DNA of 64,000 bases from Desulfotignum sp. (GCA_018399285.1 JAGYOW010000003.1:62001-126000), one strand, 5' to 3'. Positions 38,483-49,257 are shown, counted from the stretch's first letter. Program-made: numbers and translations. Notes: generated from the sequence alone by a model not told the origin.

Positions 38483-40033
38483 ATGGAGACCTTCATGAAA
38501 GATACCCGACTGTCCATCACTGAAAAACCGGTTGACACCCTTGACTCTGATCTGGTGGTCTATTTTGCCACCCAGCGCAAAGAAATGCCGCCTTTATGTG
38601 ATACAGCTGTCAAAGCCCTGGTGGAAAACGCCCATGCACTGGGGGATTTTACCGGCAAGGCCGATGAAACACTGCTGTACTATCCTTTGCACGGCACCCG
38701 GACGGTATCCGCCGGTGGCAGACGGATACTGATCCTGGGACTGGGAAAGGCAGATTCGAAGAAACTTGCCCCTGATTTTTTTGAAACCCTTCGCAAGCAG
38801 GGCGGCAACATCGCCAAAACCTGTGAAAAGACAAAGACTGGAACCCTGGCTGTCTGCCTGCCTCAGCTTTCAGGGATTTCTATGGAAAAAATCGCAGAAG
38901 CCCTGGCGGAAGGAATCCTGATGGGGGATTACCGGTTTTCAAAATACAAACAGACCACCCGGAAACAAACCGATTATCCGGGCATTTCTTCCATCTGGTT
39001 TTCCTGTGACAAAGGTGCGCCATCCGCCCGGAAAGGCGCAAAAAAAGCCATGAGTGCCGCAGATGCCGCCTGTAAAGCCAGGGACATGGCCAATGAACCG
39101 GGCAACGGGTGGACGTCAGAAGCGTTTGCCGATTATGCCGGATCCCTGGCCGACACCCATGGCCTGACCTGTACCTGCCTGGGAATAAAAGAGATGAAAA
39201 AACTGGGCATGGGCGGGATTTTAGGGGTGAACCAGGGATCGACCACCCCACCCTGCCTGGTGATCCTGGAGTATAACCCGAAAAAACCATCCGACACCCT
39301 GCTGCTGGTGGGCAAAGGACTGACTTTTGATTCCGGGGGCATCAGCATCAAACCGGCTGCGGGCATGGAGGAGATGAAATATGACATGTGCGGCGGTGCC
39401 GCCGTCCTGGCGGCCATGGCTGCCGTGGCCAAAGAAAAGCCGGACCTGCGGGTGGTGGCCATGATACCGGCCACGGACAACATGCCAAGCGGATCAGCCT
39501 TAAAGCCCGGAGACATCATCACTCATGTGAACCAGGTGACCTCGGAAGTGGTGAACACGGATGCGGAAGGCCGGCTCATCCTGGCCGATGCCCTGGCCCA
39601 CGGCATCAAGACCTTTCAACCCGACTGCGTGGTGGATATCGCCACGCTTACCGGGGCCGTGATCATCGGTTTAGGCCATCACTATACGGGCATGGTGTCC
39701 AACAGTGACGATCTGGCCCGGCGTCTGGAAGCGGCCGGACAGGAAGCCGGAGAGCCGGTGTGGCGCCTGCCGCTGAACAAAGATTATATCAAGCAGATCG
39801 AATCCAAGGTAGCGGATATCAAAAACACGGGAGGCAAAGCCGGGGGCACCATCACAGCTGCCGCATACCTGTCCAAATTTGTGGGAGACACCCCCTGGGC
39901 CCACCTGGACATTGCCGGCACTGCCTGGGATTTCACTGAAAAATCCTATATTCCCAAAGGCCCTTCCGGCACCGGGGTCCGGACCTTTATCCAGCTGATC
40001 CGGTCCTGGAAAAAATGGAAGCCAGACGGATGA
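38483..40033 (+). CDS. pepA: Leucyl aminopeptidase
   Basis: 516 aa; LLVGKGLTFDSGGISIKPAAGMEEMKYDMCGGAAVLA, NTDAEGRLILADAL. Confidence 0.93.
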   Translation: METFMKDTRLSITEKPVDTLDSDLVVYFATQRKEMPPLCDTAVKALVENAHALGDFTGKADETLLYYPLHGTRTVSAGGRRILILGLGKADSKKLAPDFFETLRKQGGNIAKTCEKTKTGTLAVCLPQLSGISMEKIAEALAEGILMGDYRFSKYKQTTRKQTDYPGISSIWFSCDKGAPSARKGAKKAMSAADAACKARDMANEPGNGWTSEAFADYAGSLADTHGLTCTCLGIKEMKKLGMGGILGVNQGSTTPPCLVILEYNPKKPSDTLLLVGKGLTFDSGGISIKPAAGMEEMKYDMCGGAAVLAAMAAVAKEKPDLRVVAMIPATDNMPSGSALKPGDIITHVNQVTSEVVNTDAEGRLILADALAHGIKTFQPDCVVDIATLTGAVIIGLGHHYTGMVSNSDDLARRLEAAGQEAGEPVWRLPLNKDYIKQIESKVADIKNTGGKAGGTITAAAYLSKFVGDTPWAHLDIAGTAWDFTEKSYIPKGPSGTGVRTFIQLIRSWKKWKPDG

Positions 40034-40971
40034 AACAGCGCACAAATCCCATGATGATTCCGGAATTTGAAAAAATCGTCCGCCAGGTGGGTTCGGTGGT
40101 GCTGGGCAAAGAACCTCAGATCCGCCTGGCCCTGGCCTGTCTTTTTGCCAAAGGTCATCTGCTCATCGAAGATCTGCCCGGCATCGGCAAAACCACGCTG
40201 GCTAAAGTGCTGGCCCGGTGTATGGGACTGAAATTTCAGCGCATGCAGTTTACTTCAGACCTGTTGCCCGGGGATATTCTGGGCATGTCGGTGTTTGACT
40301 CGCATACGGCCACGTTCACCTTTCATTCCGGTCCCATTTTCACCCAGGTATTTTTAGCCGATGAGATCAACCGGGCCACGCCCAAAAGCCAGAGCGCCCT
40401 GCTGGAAGCCATGGAAGAGGAGCAGGTGACCATTGAAGGGGAAACCCGGTCCCTGGAAGCCCCTTTTTTTGTCATCGCCACCCAGAACCCCATGGAACAG
40501 GCCGGCACCTTTGCCTTGCCCGAATCCCAGATGGACCGGTTTCTCATGCGCATCCACTTAGGATACCCGGACCGGGCCGCCGAAAAACAGATTCTGACCG
40601 GCACGGGGGCGGAACCGGCCCTGGCCGCCGTTACCCCTTTTATGGATAAAACCGAAGTGCTCAAGATCCAAAAGGCCGTGGAACAGGTCCATGTGTCAGA
40701 CACGTTTTTGACCTATCTCCAGGATCTTCTGGCGTTCACCCGCACATCCGGAAAGTTTCAGGTGGGGCTGTCTCCCCGGGCCGGGCTGTCTCTGTCCCGG
40801 GCGGCCCGGGCCTGGGCGTATCTTCATGGCCGGGACCATACCCTGCCCGAAGACCTTCAGCAGATCCTGCCCTGGGTGGCCGGGCACCGCTTGAGATCCA
40901 GCCGGGACCTGATTGAATTTTCCCAAGACCCGCTTATGGATCTGTTCAGCACCGTGCCGGTCCCTGTGTGA
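40015..40971 (+). CDS. MoxR family AAA+ ATPase
   Basis: 318 aa; GHLLIEDLPGIGKTTLAKVLA, FLADEINRATPKSQSALLEAMEEEQVTIEG. Confidence 0.94.
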   Translation: MEARRMKQRTNPMMIPEFEKIVRQVGSVVLGKEPQIRLALACLFAKGHLLIEDLPGIGKTTLAKVLARCMGLKFQRMQFTSDLLPGDILGMSVFDSHTATFTFHSGPIFTQVFLADEINRATPKSQSALLEAMEEEQVTIEGETRSLEAPFFVIATQNPMEQAGTFALPESQMDRFLMRIHLGYPDRAAEKQILTGTGAEPALAAVTPFMDKTEVLKIQKAVEQVHVSDTFLTYLQDLLAFTRTSGKFQVGLSPRAGLSLSRAARAWAYLHGRDHTLPEDLQQILPWVAGHRLRSSRDLIEFSQDPLMDLFSTVPVPV

Positions 40972-40995
40972 TGCAGGCCTGAAACTGACACAGCC

Positions 40996-41895
40996 ATGAT
41001 GATACACAAAAAACACCTTTCCATCCGCCCCACCCGGCACGGACTGCTGTTTTTGATTATCCTGGGAGCCATGATGGCCGGTTCAATCAACTATAACAAC
41101 AATGCCGGATTTATCCTGGTTTTCCTTCTGGGCGGCATGGCGTTGATCTCTTTGTTCTACTCTCTGAAAAACCTGACCGGACTGAGCCTTTTTTTTGTAT
41201 CCGCATCCCCGGTATTTGCCGGCCGCACCGCCCGGTTCACTTTTCAGGTGCAGGCAAACGGCATGGAACGGGCAGGGGTGACCCTGGCCCTGCCGGAACA
41301 GGCAGACATCCTGGAAACAAGCCTGTTGAAAAATGAAACCAAAACCGTGCATTTGACTTTGGAAACAGCCAAACGGGGTGTTTTCACGCCCGGTCCCCTG
41401 ACGGTGTCCTCGGTGTTTCCCTTTGGTTTTTTCTGCCTCACAACCCGGATGTCCCTGCCCATGAACTGCCTGGTGTATCCATCTCCTGCAGACGGGCCTG
41501 TCAGACCGGTCAAAGGAGGCGGTGATCTTGATGGAACCGCTGCTTCCCGGTTTTCAGGGCCGGATGATTTCCAGGGGCTGTCTTTGTATCAGCCCGGCCA
41601 TGACGTGGGGCGTATCGCCTGGAAAGCGGTTTCCAAAGGTCAGGGGGTCTTTGTCAAGGATTTTACGGCCGGGGCCGGCGGATTCATGATGCTGGATTTT
41701 GATGCCATTGCTTCCACAGATACGGAATTCAAACTGTCCCGGCTGTGCCGCATGGTGCTTTCAGCGGACCGCAACAAAACCCCCTATGGGCTGAAACTGC
41801 CGGACCGGCTGATCCCTCCGGCCCAGGGGCCGGGACACAAACATCAGTGCCTCAGAGCCCTGGCCCTGTATGGAAAAAAGGATTCTTTGTCTTGA
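40996..41895 (+). CDS. DUF58 domain-containing protein
   Basis: 299 aa; two N-terminal TMs, DDFQGLSLYQPGHDVGRIAWKAVSKGQGVFVKDF. Confidence 0.85.
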   Translation: MMIHKKHLSIRPTRHGLLFLIILGAMMAGSINYNNNAGFILVFLLGGMALISLFYSLKNLTGLSLFFVSASPVFAGRTARFTFQVQANGMERAGVTLALPEQADILETSLLKNETKTVHLTLETAKRGVFTPGPLTVSSVFPFGFFCLTTRMSLPMNCLVYPSPADGPVRPVKGGGDLDGTAASRFSGPDDFQGLSLYQPGHDVGRIAWKAVSKGQGVFVKDFTAGAGGFMMLDFDAIASTDTEFKLSRLCRMVLSADRNKTPYGLKLPDRLIPPAQGPGHKHQCLRALALYGKKDSLS

Positions 41896-43847
41896 AACAC
41901 CCGGACGGCCATGTGGTTCCCGTTATCAGTGCGCTGGCAGTGGCCATGGCCCCCCATGCCTTGGGCCTGCCCGTGTGGATCATTGCCTGGTGTGTTTTCA
42001 TGTGGCTGTACATGCTGGTGCAGCTTAAAACCGGATGGCCTGTTCCCGGCCCTGTGCTTCGCCATGTACTGGCCTTTGCCGGCATCATCGGACTTCTGGC
42101 CACCTTCCGGATACAGATCGGGGCCGATGCCTTTGTGGGGCTCATGGCGGTGATGGCGGGCATCAAACCCTTTGAAATGGCCACCCACCGCCACAGGATG
42201 ATCACAGTGCTGCTCACTTATTTTATCATCATCACCAGCCTGTTTCGATCCGAGTCCCTGTGGACCGTGCTGTACATGTTTGTGAGTGTCTTTGTCACCA
42301 CCCTGGCTCTGGTGCGCATCAACCACCCCCGGGGCCGGTTCCGGGCCGGCATCACGCTGACGGCCCGGATCATGGCCCAGGCCGTCCCGCTGATGATTCT
42401 GCTGTTTCTTTTGTTTCCCCGGCTTCAGCAGGGCCTGTTTTCCGTGGAAACCCCAGGTTCGGGCCAGTCCGGGTTTGCTGAAATTCTGAGCCCGGGCAGC
42501 ATCTCCCGCATGGCCCGGGATCCGTCCGTGGCTTTTCGGGCGGATTTTGACGGGACCTTGCCCCAGACCCGGGGTCTGTACTGGCGGGGCATTGTGTTCG
42601 ACCGGTTCAACGGGGTCCAGTGGCATCCGGCAGACCGGCCGTCTTTTGTCCATTCCAGGCAGCGCGATCTGACCGGTTCGGTCACATACACCATTGTTTT
42701 AGAGCCCCATAAAAGCCGGTGGCTGTTTGCCCTGGACCGGCCCGTGGCAGCGCCTCCCGGTGCCCGTTTGACCACGGATCACACCCTTTTTGCCGGACGG
42801 CCCGTGACCCGCCGGCGTGTGTATCAGGCAATTTCCATGATGGATACGGCCCTGAAAAAAAAGGAACCCGTTCCGTCAGCGGTGGCTATAGGGACTGACA
42901 ACAATCCGGATACCCGGTCTTTGGCCCGGTCTCTGGCAAAAGGCCTTTCAGATCCCCGGGAAAAACTGGACCGGATGCTGAATTTTTTCAAAGAAAACCA
43001 TTTCACCTATACACTGACCCCGCCTTTGGCCAAGGCCCATCCTGTGGATGATTTTGTGCTCAAAACCCGGCAGGGGTATTGTGAACATTATGCCGGTGCC
43101 CTGGCGTTCATGATGAATGTGCTGAATGTACCGGCCCGGGTGGTGGGGGGATATCTGGGCGGAGAACTCAATCCTTATGGCGATTATATCACGGTCCGCC
43201 AGTCCTCAGCCCACGCCTGGGTGGAAGTGTTCATGCCGGATACAGGGTGGGTCCGGGTGGATCCCACCCTGGTGGTGGCACCCGAACGCCTGGAACAGAA
43301 TCCGGACGGCTCTTTTCTCAACTCTTCAGGTACCGGCACCATTCCGGTCCACAAACGACTGACCTTTATGCTGGAAGCGGCAAATCTGAAATGGGAGGCC
43401 TGGTTCACGGGATATTCCTTTGCGGCCCAGAAAGAATTGATGGCGCAGCTGGGGGTGGACACGGCCCGGGGGCAATGGAAAACGATTCTTTTGCTTGTAA
43501 GCCTGACCCTGCTGGTTCTGGCCCTTTTTCTCCGATTTTTTCTGCACCGGCTTGGCCCGGAAAAAAAAGACCCCGTGGCAGAGGCATATACCCTTTTCTG
43601 CAAACGCCTGTCGCGTATCGGCCTGGTTCGGCCACCGAATCTCGGGCCTGTTGATTTTCTGAATCAAATCAAAGTCCTGCGGCCGGATCTGGCAGACAAC
43701 GCCCGGACCATCACAGACCTGTATGTTCAGATCCGGTTTGCCAAAACCCATTCCAACTCTCTGACAAAACAACTGATCACCCATGTCCGGCATTTCAAGC
43801 CGTCCGGCCGGGCCAAAACACCTTCCCACAAATGGAACAGCCATTGA
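41892..43847 (+). CDS. Transglutaminase-like (DUF3488/TgpA-type) membrane protein
   Basis: Several TMs then TRQGYCEHYAGALAFMMNVLNVPARVVGGYLGGELNPYGDYITVRQSSAHAWVEVFMPDTGWVRVDPT. Probable TTG start overlapping DUF58 stop. Confidence 0.88.
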   Translation: MKHPDGHVVPVISALAVAMAPHALGLPVWIIAWCVFMWLYMLVQLKTGWPVPGPVLRHVLAFAGIIGLLATFRIQIGADAFVGLMAVMAGIKPFEMATHRHRMITVLLTYFIIITSLFRSESLWTVLYMFVSVFVTTLALVRINHPRGRFRAGITLTARIMAQAVPLMILLFLLFPRLQQGLFSVETPGSGQSGFAEILSPGSISRMARDPSVAFRADFDGTLPQTRGLYWRGIVFDRFNGVQWHPADRPSFVHSRQRDLTGSVTYTIVLEPHKSRWLFALDRPVAAPPGARLTTDHTLFAGRPVTRRRVYQAISMMDTALKKKEPVPSAVAIGTDNNPDTRSLARSLAKGLSDPREKLDRMLNFFKENHFTYTLTPPLAKAHPVDDFVLKTRQGYCEHYAGALAFMMNVLNVPARVVGGYLGGELNPYGDYITVRQSSAHAWVEVFMPDTGWVRVDPTLVVAPERLEQNPDGSFLNSSGTGTIPVHKRLTFMLEAANLKWEAWFTGYSFAAQKELMAQLGVDTARGQWKTILLLVSLTLLVLALFLRFFLHRLGPEKKDPVAEAYTLFCKRLSRIGLVRPPNLGPVDFLNQIKVLRPDLADNARTITDLYVQIRFAKTHSNSLTKQLITHVRHFKPSGRAKTPSHKWNSH

Positions 43848-44998
43848 TGACACCGACCCGCAAAAAAAAATCCGTGCCCAGAAAACAAGGGGGTCACAAT
43901 CAGACATCCTTTTCAATCCCCCGGGCAGAACAGGGACAGATTCAACAATATCTGATGCGCTGGTACCAGGCCCATCAAAGGCAACTTCCCTGGCGGGACA
44001 TCACCGACCCATACCGCATCTGGGTATCTGAAGTCATGCTCCAGCAGACCCAGGTCAAAACAGTGGTGCCTTATTTCCTCAAATTTCTGGCAGCGTTCCC
44101 CACCCTCAAAGATCTGGCGGAAGCCGATCCGGGCCGGGTGCTCAAACTCTGGGAAGGACTGGGATATTATGCCCGGGCCAGAAACCTGCACAAGGCGGCT
44201 CAGCAACTGGTTTCTTTTTCAGACGGCCGGATTCCGGACCGGTTTTCCGATTTCAAAGCTTTGCCCGGAGTGGGGGATTATATTGCATCCGCCGTATTGA
44301 GCATTGCCTTTGGAAAGGCCCATGCCGTGGTGGACGGCAATGTCAAACGGGTTCTGTCCCGGTTGTTCTGCCTGGATGTGCCCGTGAACCATTCTTCAGC
44401 CCATGGAACGTTCAAACCCGTGGCTGAAGCGCTTTTGGACCGGACAGATCCCGGCGGTTTCAACCAGGCGGTCATGGAACTGGGGGCGTTGATCTGCACC
44501 CCGACATCCCCGGACTGCACGGCCTGCCCTTTGAAAGATCTGTGCTGCGCTGAGGCCGAATCCCGGATCAAAGAATTTCCGGTGCGGCTGGCACGCAAAA
44601 AAACGCCCTGTTTTCATATCAGTACCGGCATTGTCATAAAAAACAATAAACTGCTGATCACCCAGAGAAACCCGGACGGGCTTTTAGGCGGGTTGTGGGA
44701 GTTTCCCGGCGGCAAGGTGGAAAAAAATGAAACCGCGAAAGATGCCTGTATCCGGGAGATCAAAGAGGAAACCGGGCTCACGGTCCGGGTTTCTTCTTTT
44801 CTGACCCGAATCAAGCATGCATATACCCATTTTAAGATTGAAATGGATGTGTTTTACTGTGATTATATATCCGGGGATGTGGCCTTGAAAGGCCCCGTGG
44901 ATTTTCAGTGGATCTGTTTGCAGGAAATCGGTGGGTTTGCTTTTCCCGGGGCCAACCTCAAATTCATTGAATTGCTTCGCCAAAACCCGGCACTATAG
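43847..44998 (+). CDS. mutY: A/G-specific adenine glycosylase
   Basis: LPWRDITDPYRIWVSEVMLQQTQVKTV, LPGVGDYIASAVLSIAFGKAHAVVDGNVKRVLSR, C-terminal Nudix-like GGLWEFPGGKVEKNETAKDACIREIKEETGL. Confidence 0.94.
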   Translation: MTPTRKKKSVPRKQGGHNQTSFSIPRAEQGQIQQYLMRWYQAHQRQLPWRDITDPYRIWVSEVMLQQTQVKTVVPYFLKFLAAFPTLKDLAEADPGRVLKLWEGLGYYARARNLHKAAQQLVSFSDGRIPDRFSDFKALPGVGDYIASAVLSIAFGKAHAVVDGNVKRVLSRLFCLDVPVNHSSAHGTFKPVAEALLDRTDPGGFNQAVMELGALICTPTSPDCTACPLKDLCCAEAESRIKEFPVRLARKKTPCFHISTGIVIKNNKLLITQRNPDGLLGGLWEFPGGKVEKNETAKDACIREIKEETGLTVRVSSFLTRIKHAYTHFKIEMDVFYCDYISGDVALKGPVDFQWICLQEIGGFAFPGANLKFIELLRQNPAL

Positions 44999-45009
44999 GA
45001 TTTTTTGTC

Positions 45010-45915
45010 ATGCGTGCTGAAAACAATACCAGAAAAAATATTGAAAAAATCACCTGGATCGGGCTGGTTGCCAATGTGGCCCTGGCCATGATCAAACTGA
45101 TCATCGGCGTGGCCGGCAGCAGCCAGGCCGTGGTGGCGGACGCGCTGCACAGTTTTTCGGATACGGCATCCGATCTGGTGATCCTGTTCGGGGTCCGGTA
45201 CTGGACGGCACCACCGGATGACTGTCATCCCTTCGGCCACCAGAAAATCGAATCTTTTGTCACCATTGTCATCAGCCTGATCCTTTTAGGGGTGGCCACA
45301 GGCATCGGATATAACGCCATTGTCTCCCTGATGCACCCCGTCACCCCCCGGCTGAGCCCCATTGTTCTTGCGGCACCGCCGCTGTCTCTGGTGGTCAAGG
45401 AAATTCTGTACCGCATCACTTTTTCAGCCGGTGTGACAAACCGGTCCTCCTCGTTAAAAGCCAATGCCTGGCATCACCGCACCGATGCCCTGTCTTCCAT
45501 CCCGGTACTGGTGGCCGTGACCGCCGGACTCGTTTCACCGAAACTGGCGTTTCTGGATCCGGTGGCAGCCATCCTGGTATCTGTCTTTATCATCAAGGCG
45601 GGAATCGATATTTTAGGTGACAGCCTGGCCGAGCTGACAGACAAAGGCATGTCCCCGAAAGACCGGACTGAGATTCAGACCCTGATCCAGGGCATTGCCC
45701 ATGTTCAGGGCACACATCGTATCCGGTCCCGAAAAATCGGCGGATCTTTTTATATGGATCTTCATCTGGAGGTGGATGGACAGATGAGTGTGCGCCAGGG
45801 CCATGAAATTTCCAAAACCGTCAGGCAAACCCTGATGGCCCGGTACCCCAAAGTCATTGATGTGATGGTTCACCTGGAACCGGCAGATGAAAATCCGGGA
45901 ATAAAACCGGGGTAA
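45010..45915 (+). CDS. Cation diffusion facilitator family transporter
   Basis: 301 aa; VVADALHSFSDTASDLVILFGVRYWTAPPDDCHPFGHQKIESFVT, KANAWHHRTDALSSIPVL. Confidence 0.93.
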   Translation: MRAENNTRKNIEKITWIGLVANVALAMIKLIIGVAGSSQAVVADALHSFSDTASDLVILFGVRYWTAPPDDCHPFGHQKIESFVTIVISLILLGVATGIGYNAIVSLMHPVTPRLSPIVLAAPPLSLVVKEILYRITFSAGVTNRSSSLKANAWHHRTDALSSIPVLVAVTAGLVSPKLAFLDPVAAILVSVFIIKAGIDILGDSLAELTDKGMSPKDRTEIQTLIQGIAHVQGTHRIRSRKIGGSFYMDLHLEVDGQMSVRQGHEISKTVRQTLMARYPKVIDVMVHLEPADENPGIKPG

Positions 45916-46004
45916 TATCTGTCTATAATTTATAAAAAGGATTGAATTGATTCATCACCTGATTATCTTAAATGCCATGGAGGCGAGGTCAGGATGATGA
46001 TGAC

Positions 46005-46580
46005 ATGAAATCTGAAAAAAATAAAACCAACCACCGGTTTAAAAAGCTGACGTATCCGCATATGTCACTGGTGTATAACGTGGCGCTCAAATATACCGGC
46101 AATGCGTTTGATGCCCATGACCTTGTACAGGAAACCTATCTGATGGCTTTTAAATATTTTTATCAACTCAAGGATCCGGACCGGATCAAACCCTGGCTGC
46201 TGAAAATCCTGCGCAACAATTTTCTGAAAACATGCCGGACAAATACTGAGAAGCACCAGCAGCAACAAACCGATTACATTGCGCATCTCAAATCCTGTAT
46301 GGAAAAAATCGATACAGACGACCGGCTGGCCCTGGCCGCAGACACCCGGCTGGTGAATCAGGCCATTGATGCGCTGCCGGTGAAATTCAAAGACGTCCTG
46401 ATCCTGTATTACATGCAAGATATGCCGTACAAAGATATCGCCGCTGCCCTGGATATCCCCATGGGCACGGTGATGTCCCGGCTGAACCGGGCCAGGGAAC
46501 GGTTGAAAACCATACTGCTCGACCAGTTGCAGAACCGCCGGCATATCTTTCAGATCCATCTTGAAACGGAATCGACCTGA
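46005..46580 (+). CDS. ECF-type RNA polymerase sigma factor
   Basis: NAFDAHDLVQETYLMAFKYF...LPVKFKDVLILYYMQDMPYKDIAAALDIPMGTVMSRLNRARERLK. Confidence 0.92.
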   Translation: MKSEKNKTNHRFKKLTYPHMSLVYNVALKYTGNAFDAHDLVQETYLMAFKYFYQLKDPDRIKPWLLKILRNNFLKTCRTNTEKHQQQQTDYIAHLKSCMEKIDTDDRLALAADTRLVNQAIDALPVKFKDVLILYYMQDMPYKDIAAALDIPMGTVMSRLNRARERLKTILLDQLQNRRHIFQIHLETEST

Positions 46581-46583
46581 CCC

Positions 46584-46907
46584 ATGAACTGCGACGCATT
46601 TTTACAGTGGATGAAAACCCATACCGACCGGGGAATGCCGGAAAATCAGGAAGTGATAGACCATCTGGAGTCCTGCCCGGCATGCCGACAGCTCTTTGCT
46701 CTGGATGCCTGCCTGGAGGCCGGTATCCAGCAGGCATTCACCCCTCACCATCTACCGGCGGGCCTGGCAGAAACCATTGACGTCTGTGTGGACCGATACG
46801 CAGGTATCCACCAAAAACCGGAATCGTCCGGCAACGACCCTTTGCTCTCAACGGAAACAGAGCAATCCGACCTCCGGAAAACACCCCCTGGAAAAAAAGG
46901 GCTGTGA
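46584..46907 (+). CDS. Zinc-finger-like putative anti-sigma factor
   Basis: MNCDAFLQWMKTHTDRGMPENQEVIDHLESCPACRQLFALDACLEAG (HxxxCxxC) directly downstream of the ECF sigma gene. Confidence 0.7.
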   Translation: MNCDAFLQWMKTHTDRGMPENQEVIDHLESCPACRQLFALDACLEAGIQQAFTPHHLPAGLAETIDVCVDRYAGIHQKPESSGNDPLLSTETEQSDLRKTPPGKKGL

Positions 46908-46934
46908 AAATTTTTTTCAAAACCGACTCAGGCA

Positions 46935-46964
46935 TTGAATTTGACTGCCACATTGTGATATAAA
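46935..46964 (+). promoter_or_regulatory. Candidate sigma-70-like promoter upstream of the MOSC gene
   Basis: TTGAAT-N18-TATAAA, 38 bp before the ATG at 47002 region. Confidence 0.3.
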
Positions 46965-47001
46965 TCCCTCTCATTATGACAATCTATCTAAAAAAAGAGG
47001 C

Positions 47002-47439
47002 TTGGCCATGAAAATCGTCTCCATTGCCGTCAGCAAAAAAAAAGGCACGGTCAAACAATGTGTCGACCAGGCAGAACTTCTGGAAAACCACGGCATTCAG
47101 GGGGATGCCCATGCCGGTGACTGGCACCGACAGCTCAGTTTTCTGGCGTCTGAAAGCATTGATGCTGCCAGCACCCCGGAATTTGTCCTGAATTTCGGGG
47201 ATTTTGCCGAAAACATCGCCACCACCGGTATTGACTGGAAATCCCAGACAATCGGGCAAAAGGTCTGGCTGGGAAAAACCGCCCTGGTGGAGATCACCCA
47301 GATCGGCAAACAATGCCATAAAAAATGCGCCATCTATTACCGCACCGGCGACTGCATCATGCCTAAACAAGGGGTGTTTGCAAAAATTCTGGCCGGCGGC
47401 ACCATCCGCGTGGGTGATGAGATCAATCTTATGGGATGA
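47002..47439 (+). CDS. MOSC domain-containing protein
   Basis: 145 aa; GIQGDAHAGDWHRQLSFLASESID, NIATTGIDWKSQTIGQKVWLGKTALVEITQIGKQCHKKCAIYYRTGDCIMPKQGVFAKIL. Confidence 0.88.
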   Translation: MAMKIVSIAVSKKKGTVKQCVDQAELLENHGIQGDAHAGDWHRQLSFLASESIDAASTPEFVLNFGDFAENIATTGIDWKSQTIGQKVWLGKTALVEITQIGKQCHKKCAIYYRTGDCIMPKQGVFAKILAGGTIRVGDEINLMG

Positions 47440-47523
47440 CCGATATCCGGATCAACCCCGGCCCAGGCTTTTATAACCGGCATCCATCCATCCATTCAAC
47501 CCTGAACCAGGAAACATACTTTC

Positions 47524-49257
47524 ATGACATATAAAATTGAACTTAACGATGCGGTCAAAGGCTACACCTATGACCAGGACAAAATCATCTCTCCGGAAAA
47601 AACCGTGGCACAGTTCAAAAACAAAGCCGCCAAAGCCGGACTTGATATTTTGAACCGGACCCGGCGCATTGACAACGGCCGCCTGGATATTCCCGTGTTT
47701 TTCAGTGAGTGCGGGGCCCATGCCAGAGAAGTCATCGGCACCAACAAACAGATGGGAAAGGGCGGGACCCCGGCCCAGTCCGAAGCCAGTGCGGTCATGG
47801 AACTGGCGGAACGGTTCAGTTTTTTTTCCTTTGTGAACCAAAAAGACCATTTTTTCTCCGCTCCTGCAAAAGAGCTGGGGGAAAAAGCCCTGTCCTTTGA
47901 CAGGATCATCCGGTCCGTGCATGATACCAAAGATAGCTTTGAAAATCAAGCACATATTCGATGGTCTCACCCTGCAATGGACCCGAGGGTATAACCTGAC
48001 CCTGGAAAAGAGGTACTGATTCCGTTCAACTGGTTTTACATGATCAATGAGTTCAACGGCCCCGATGTGCCCGGCAACTGCAATGAAGAAGCCCTGATCC
48101 AGGGCATCTGCGAACTGGCCGAACGGCATACCTCATCACTGGTGAGCCACGGGAATCTCCCGGTGCCGGGGATCCGCACCGACACATTCACCGATCCCCT
48201 GGTCAAAGAGATGCTGGCCAAATACAAAAAATGCGGGATCCAGATTCATGCGTCTGATTTTTCCCTGGACACGGGCATCCCCACCATTGCGGTGCTGGCC
48301 TGGGATCCTGCTACATTCCCGGAAAAAAGCGAGATCGTCTGGACCGCGGGCACCTCGCCCGACCCCCAGAAAGCCATGAGCCGGGCACTGACGGAAGTGG
48401 CCCAGCTGGCCGGAGATTTCAATACCGGGTCCAATTACGAAGCATCGGGCCTGCCCAAATTCACCAACATTGCAGACGCCGCTTTGATCACCCAACCCGA
48501 TACCCTGGTAGACCTGGCTGACCTGCCGGATCTGTCAGACCCCAACATCCGGGTGGAAGTGGAAAGCCTGATTTCCGCCCTGAAGCAAAAAGACTTTCAG
48601 GTCCTGGCCATTGACACCCGGCACCCGGATCTGGACATTCCGGCTTTTTACACCATCATTCCCGGGGCCCATTTCCGGGAACGGGCCGTGTCGGCCAGTG
48701 TGGGCATGTTCACGGCCCGGCTCATCATTGAAACCCTGGACCCCATCCAGGCCCTGGACCGGCTTGAAGCCCTGGAAACGGCCCTGCCGGAAAAATATTA
48801 CACCCGTTTTTACAAAGGCCTGGTATACAACGCCATCGGAGAATATCCCACCGCCCTGGAAGAATTTGAAGCAGCCATGGACAGGGAACCGGCCCGGCTG
48901 AACCTGCCGGACATCTGTTCCCACATGGGAGCCTGCCTCAAGGACCTGGGCCAGTATGACCGGGCCGTGGAAATCTGCACCCAGGGACTGGCCATCGACG
49001 ACCAGCGCCCGGACCTGCTCAACACCATGGGGGTATGCCATTTTCTGCAAAAAAACCACCCCAGGGCCATCACCTGCTTTGAACAGGCCCTGGAAATCGA
49101 CCCGTCCCAGGCCATCAATTATGCCAACATCGGCTCCAACTACCGGGAACTGGGGGAGACCGCCCTGGCCGTCAAATTCTATGAAATGGCCCTGGAAATC
49201 GATCCCACCATTGAGTTTGCCAGGGACAATATTCAAAAACTTAAAAACCGGGTTTAG
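47524..49257 (+). CDS. YcaO-like protein with C-terminal TPR region; coding frame broken at ~47945 and ~48015
   Basis: LNRTRRIDNGRLDIPVFFSECGAHAREVIGTNKQMGKGGTPAQSEASAVMELAERFSFFSF (first ORF) continues in another frame as IFDGLTLQWTRGYNLTLEK, then VLIPFNWFYMINEFNGPDVPGNCNEEALIQGICELAERHTS and TPR repeats (405 aa ORF from 48040). Confidence 0.82.

Noticed and set aside
40015-43847. MoxR-DUF58-transglutaminase cluster as a novel system
   Set aside because: A widespread, well-known gene arrangement in bacteria.
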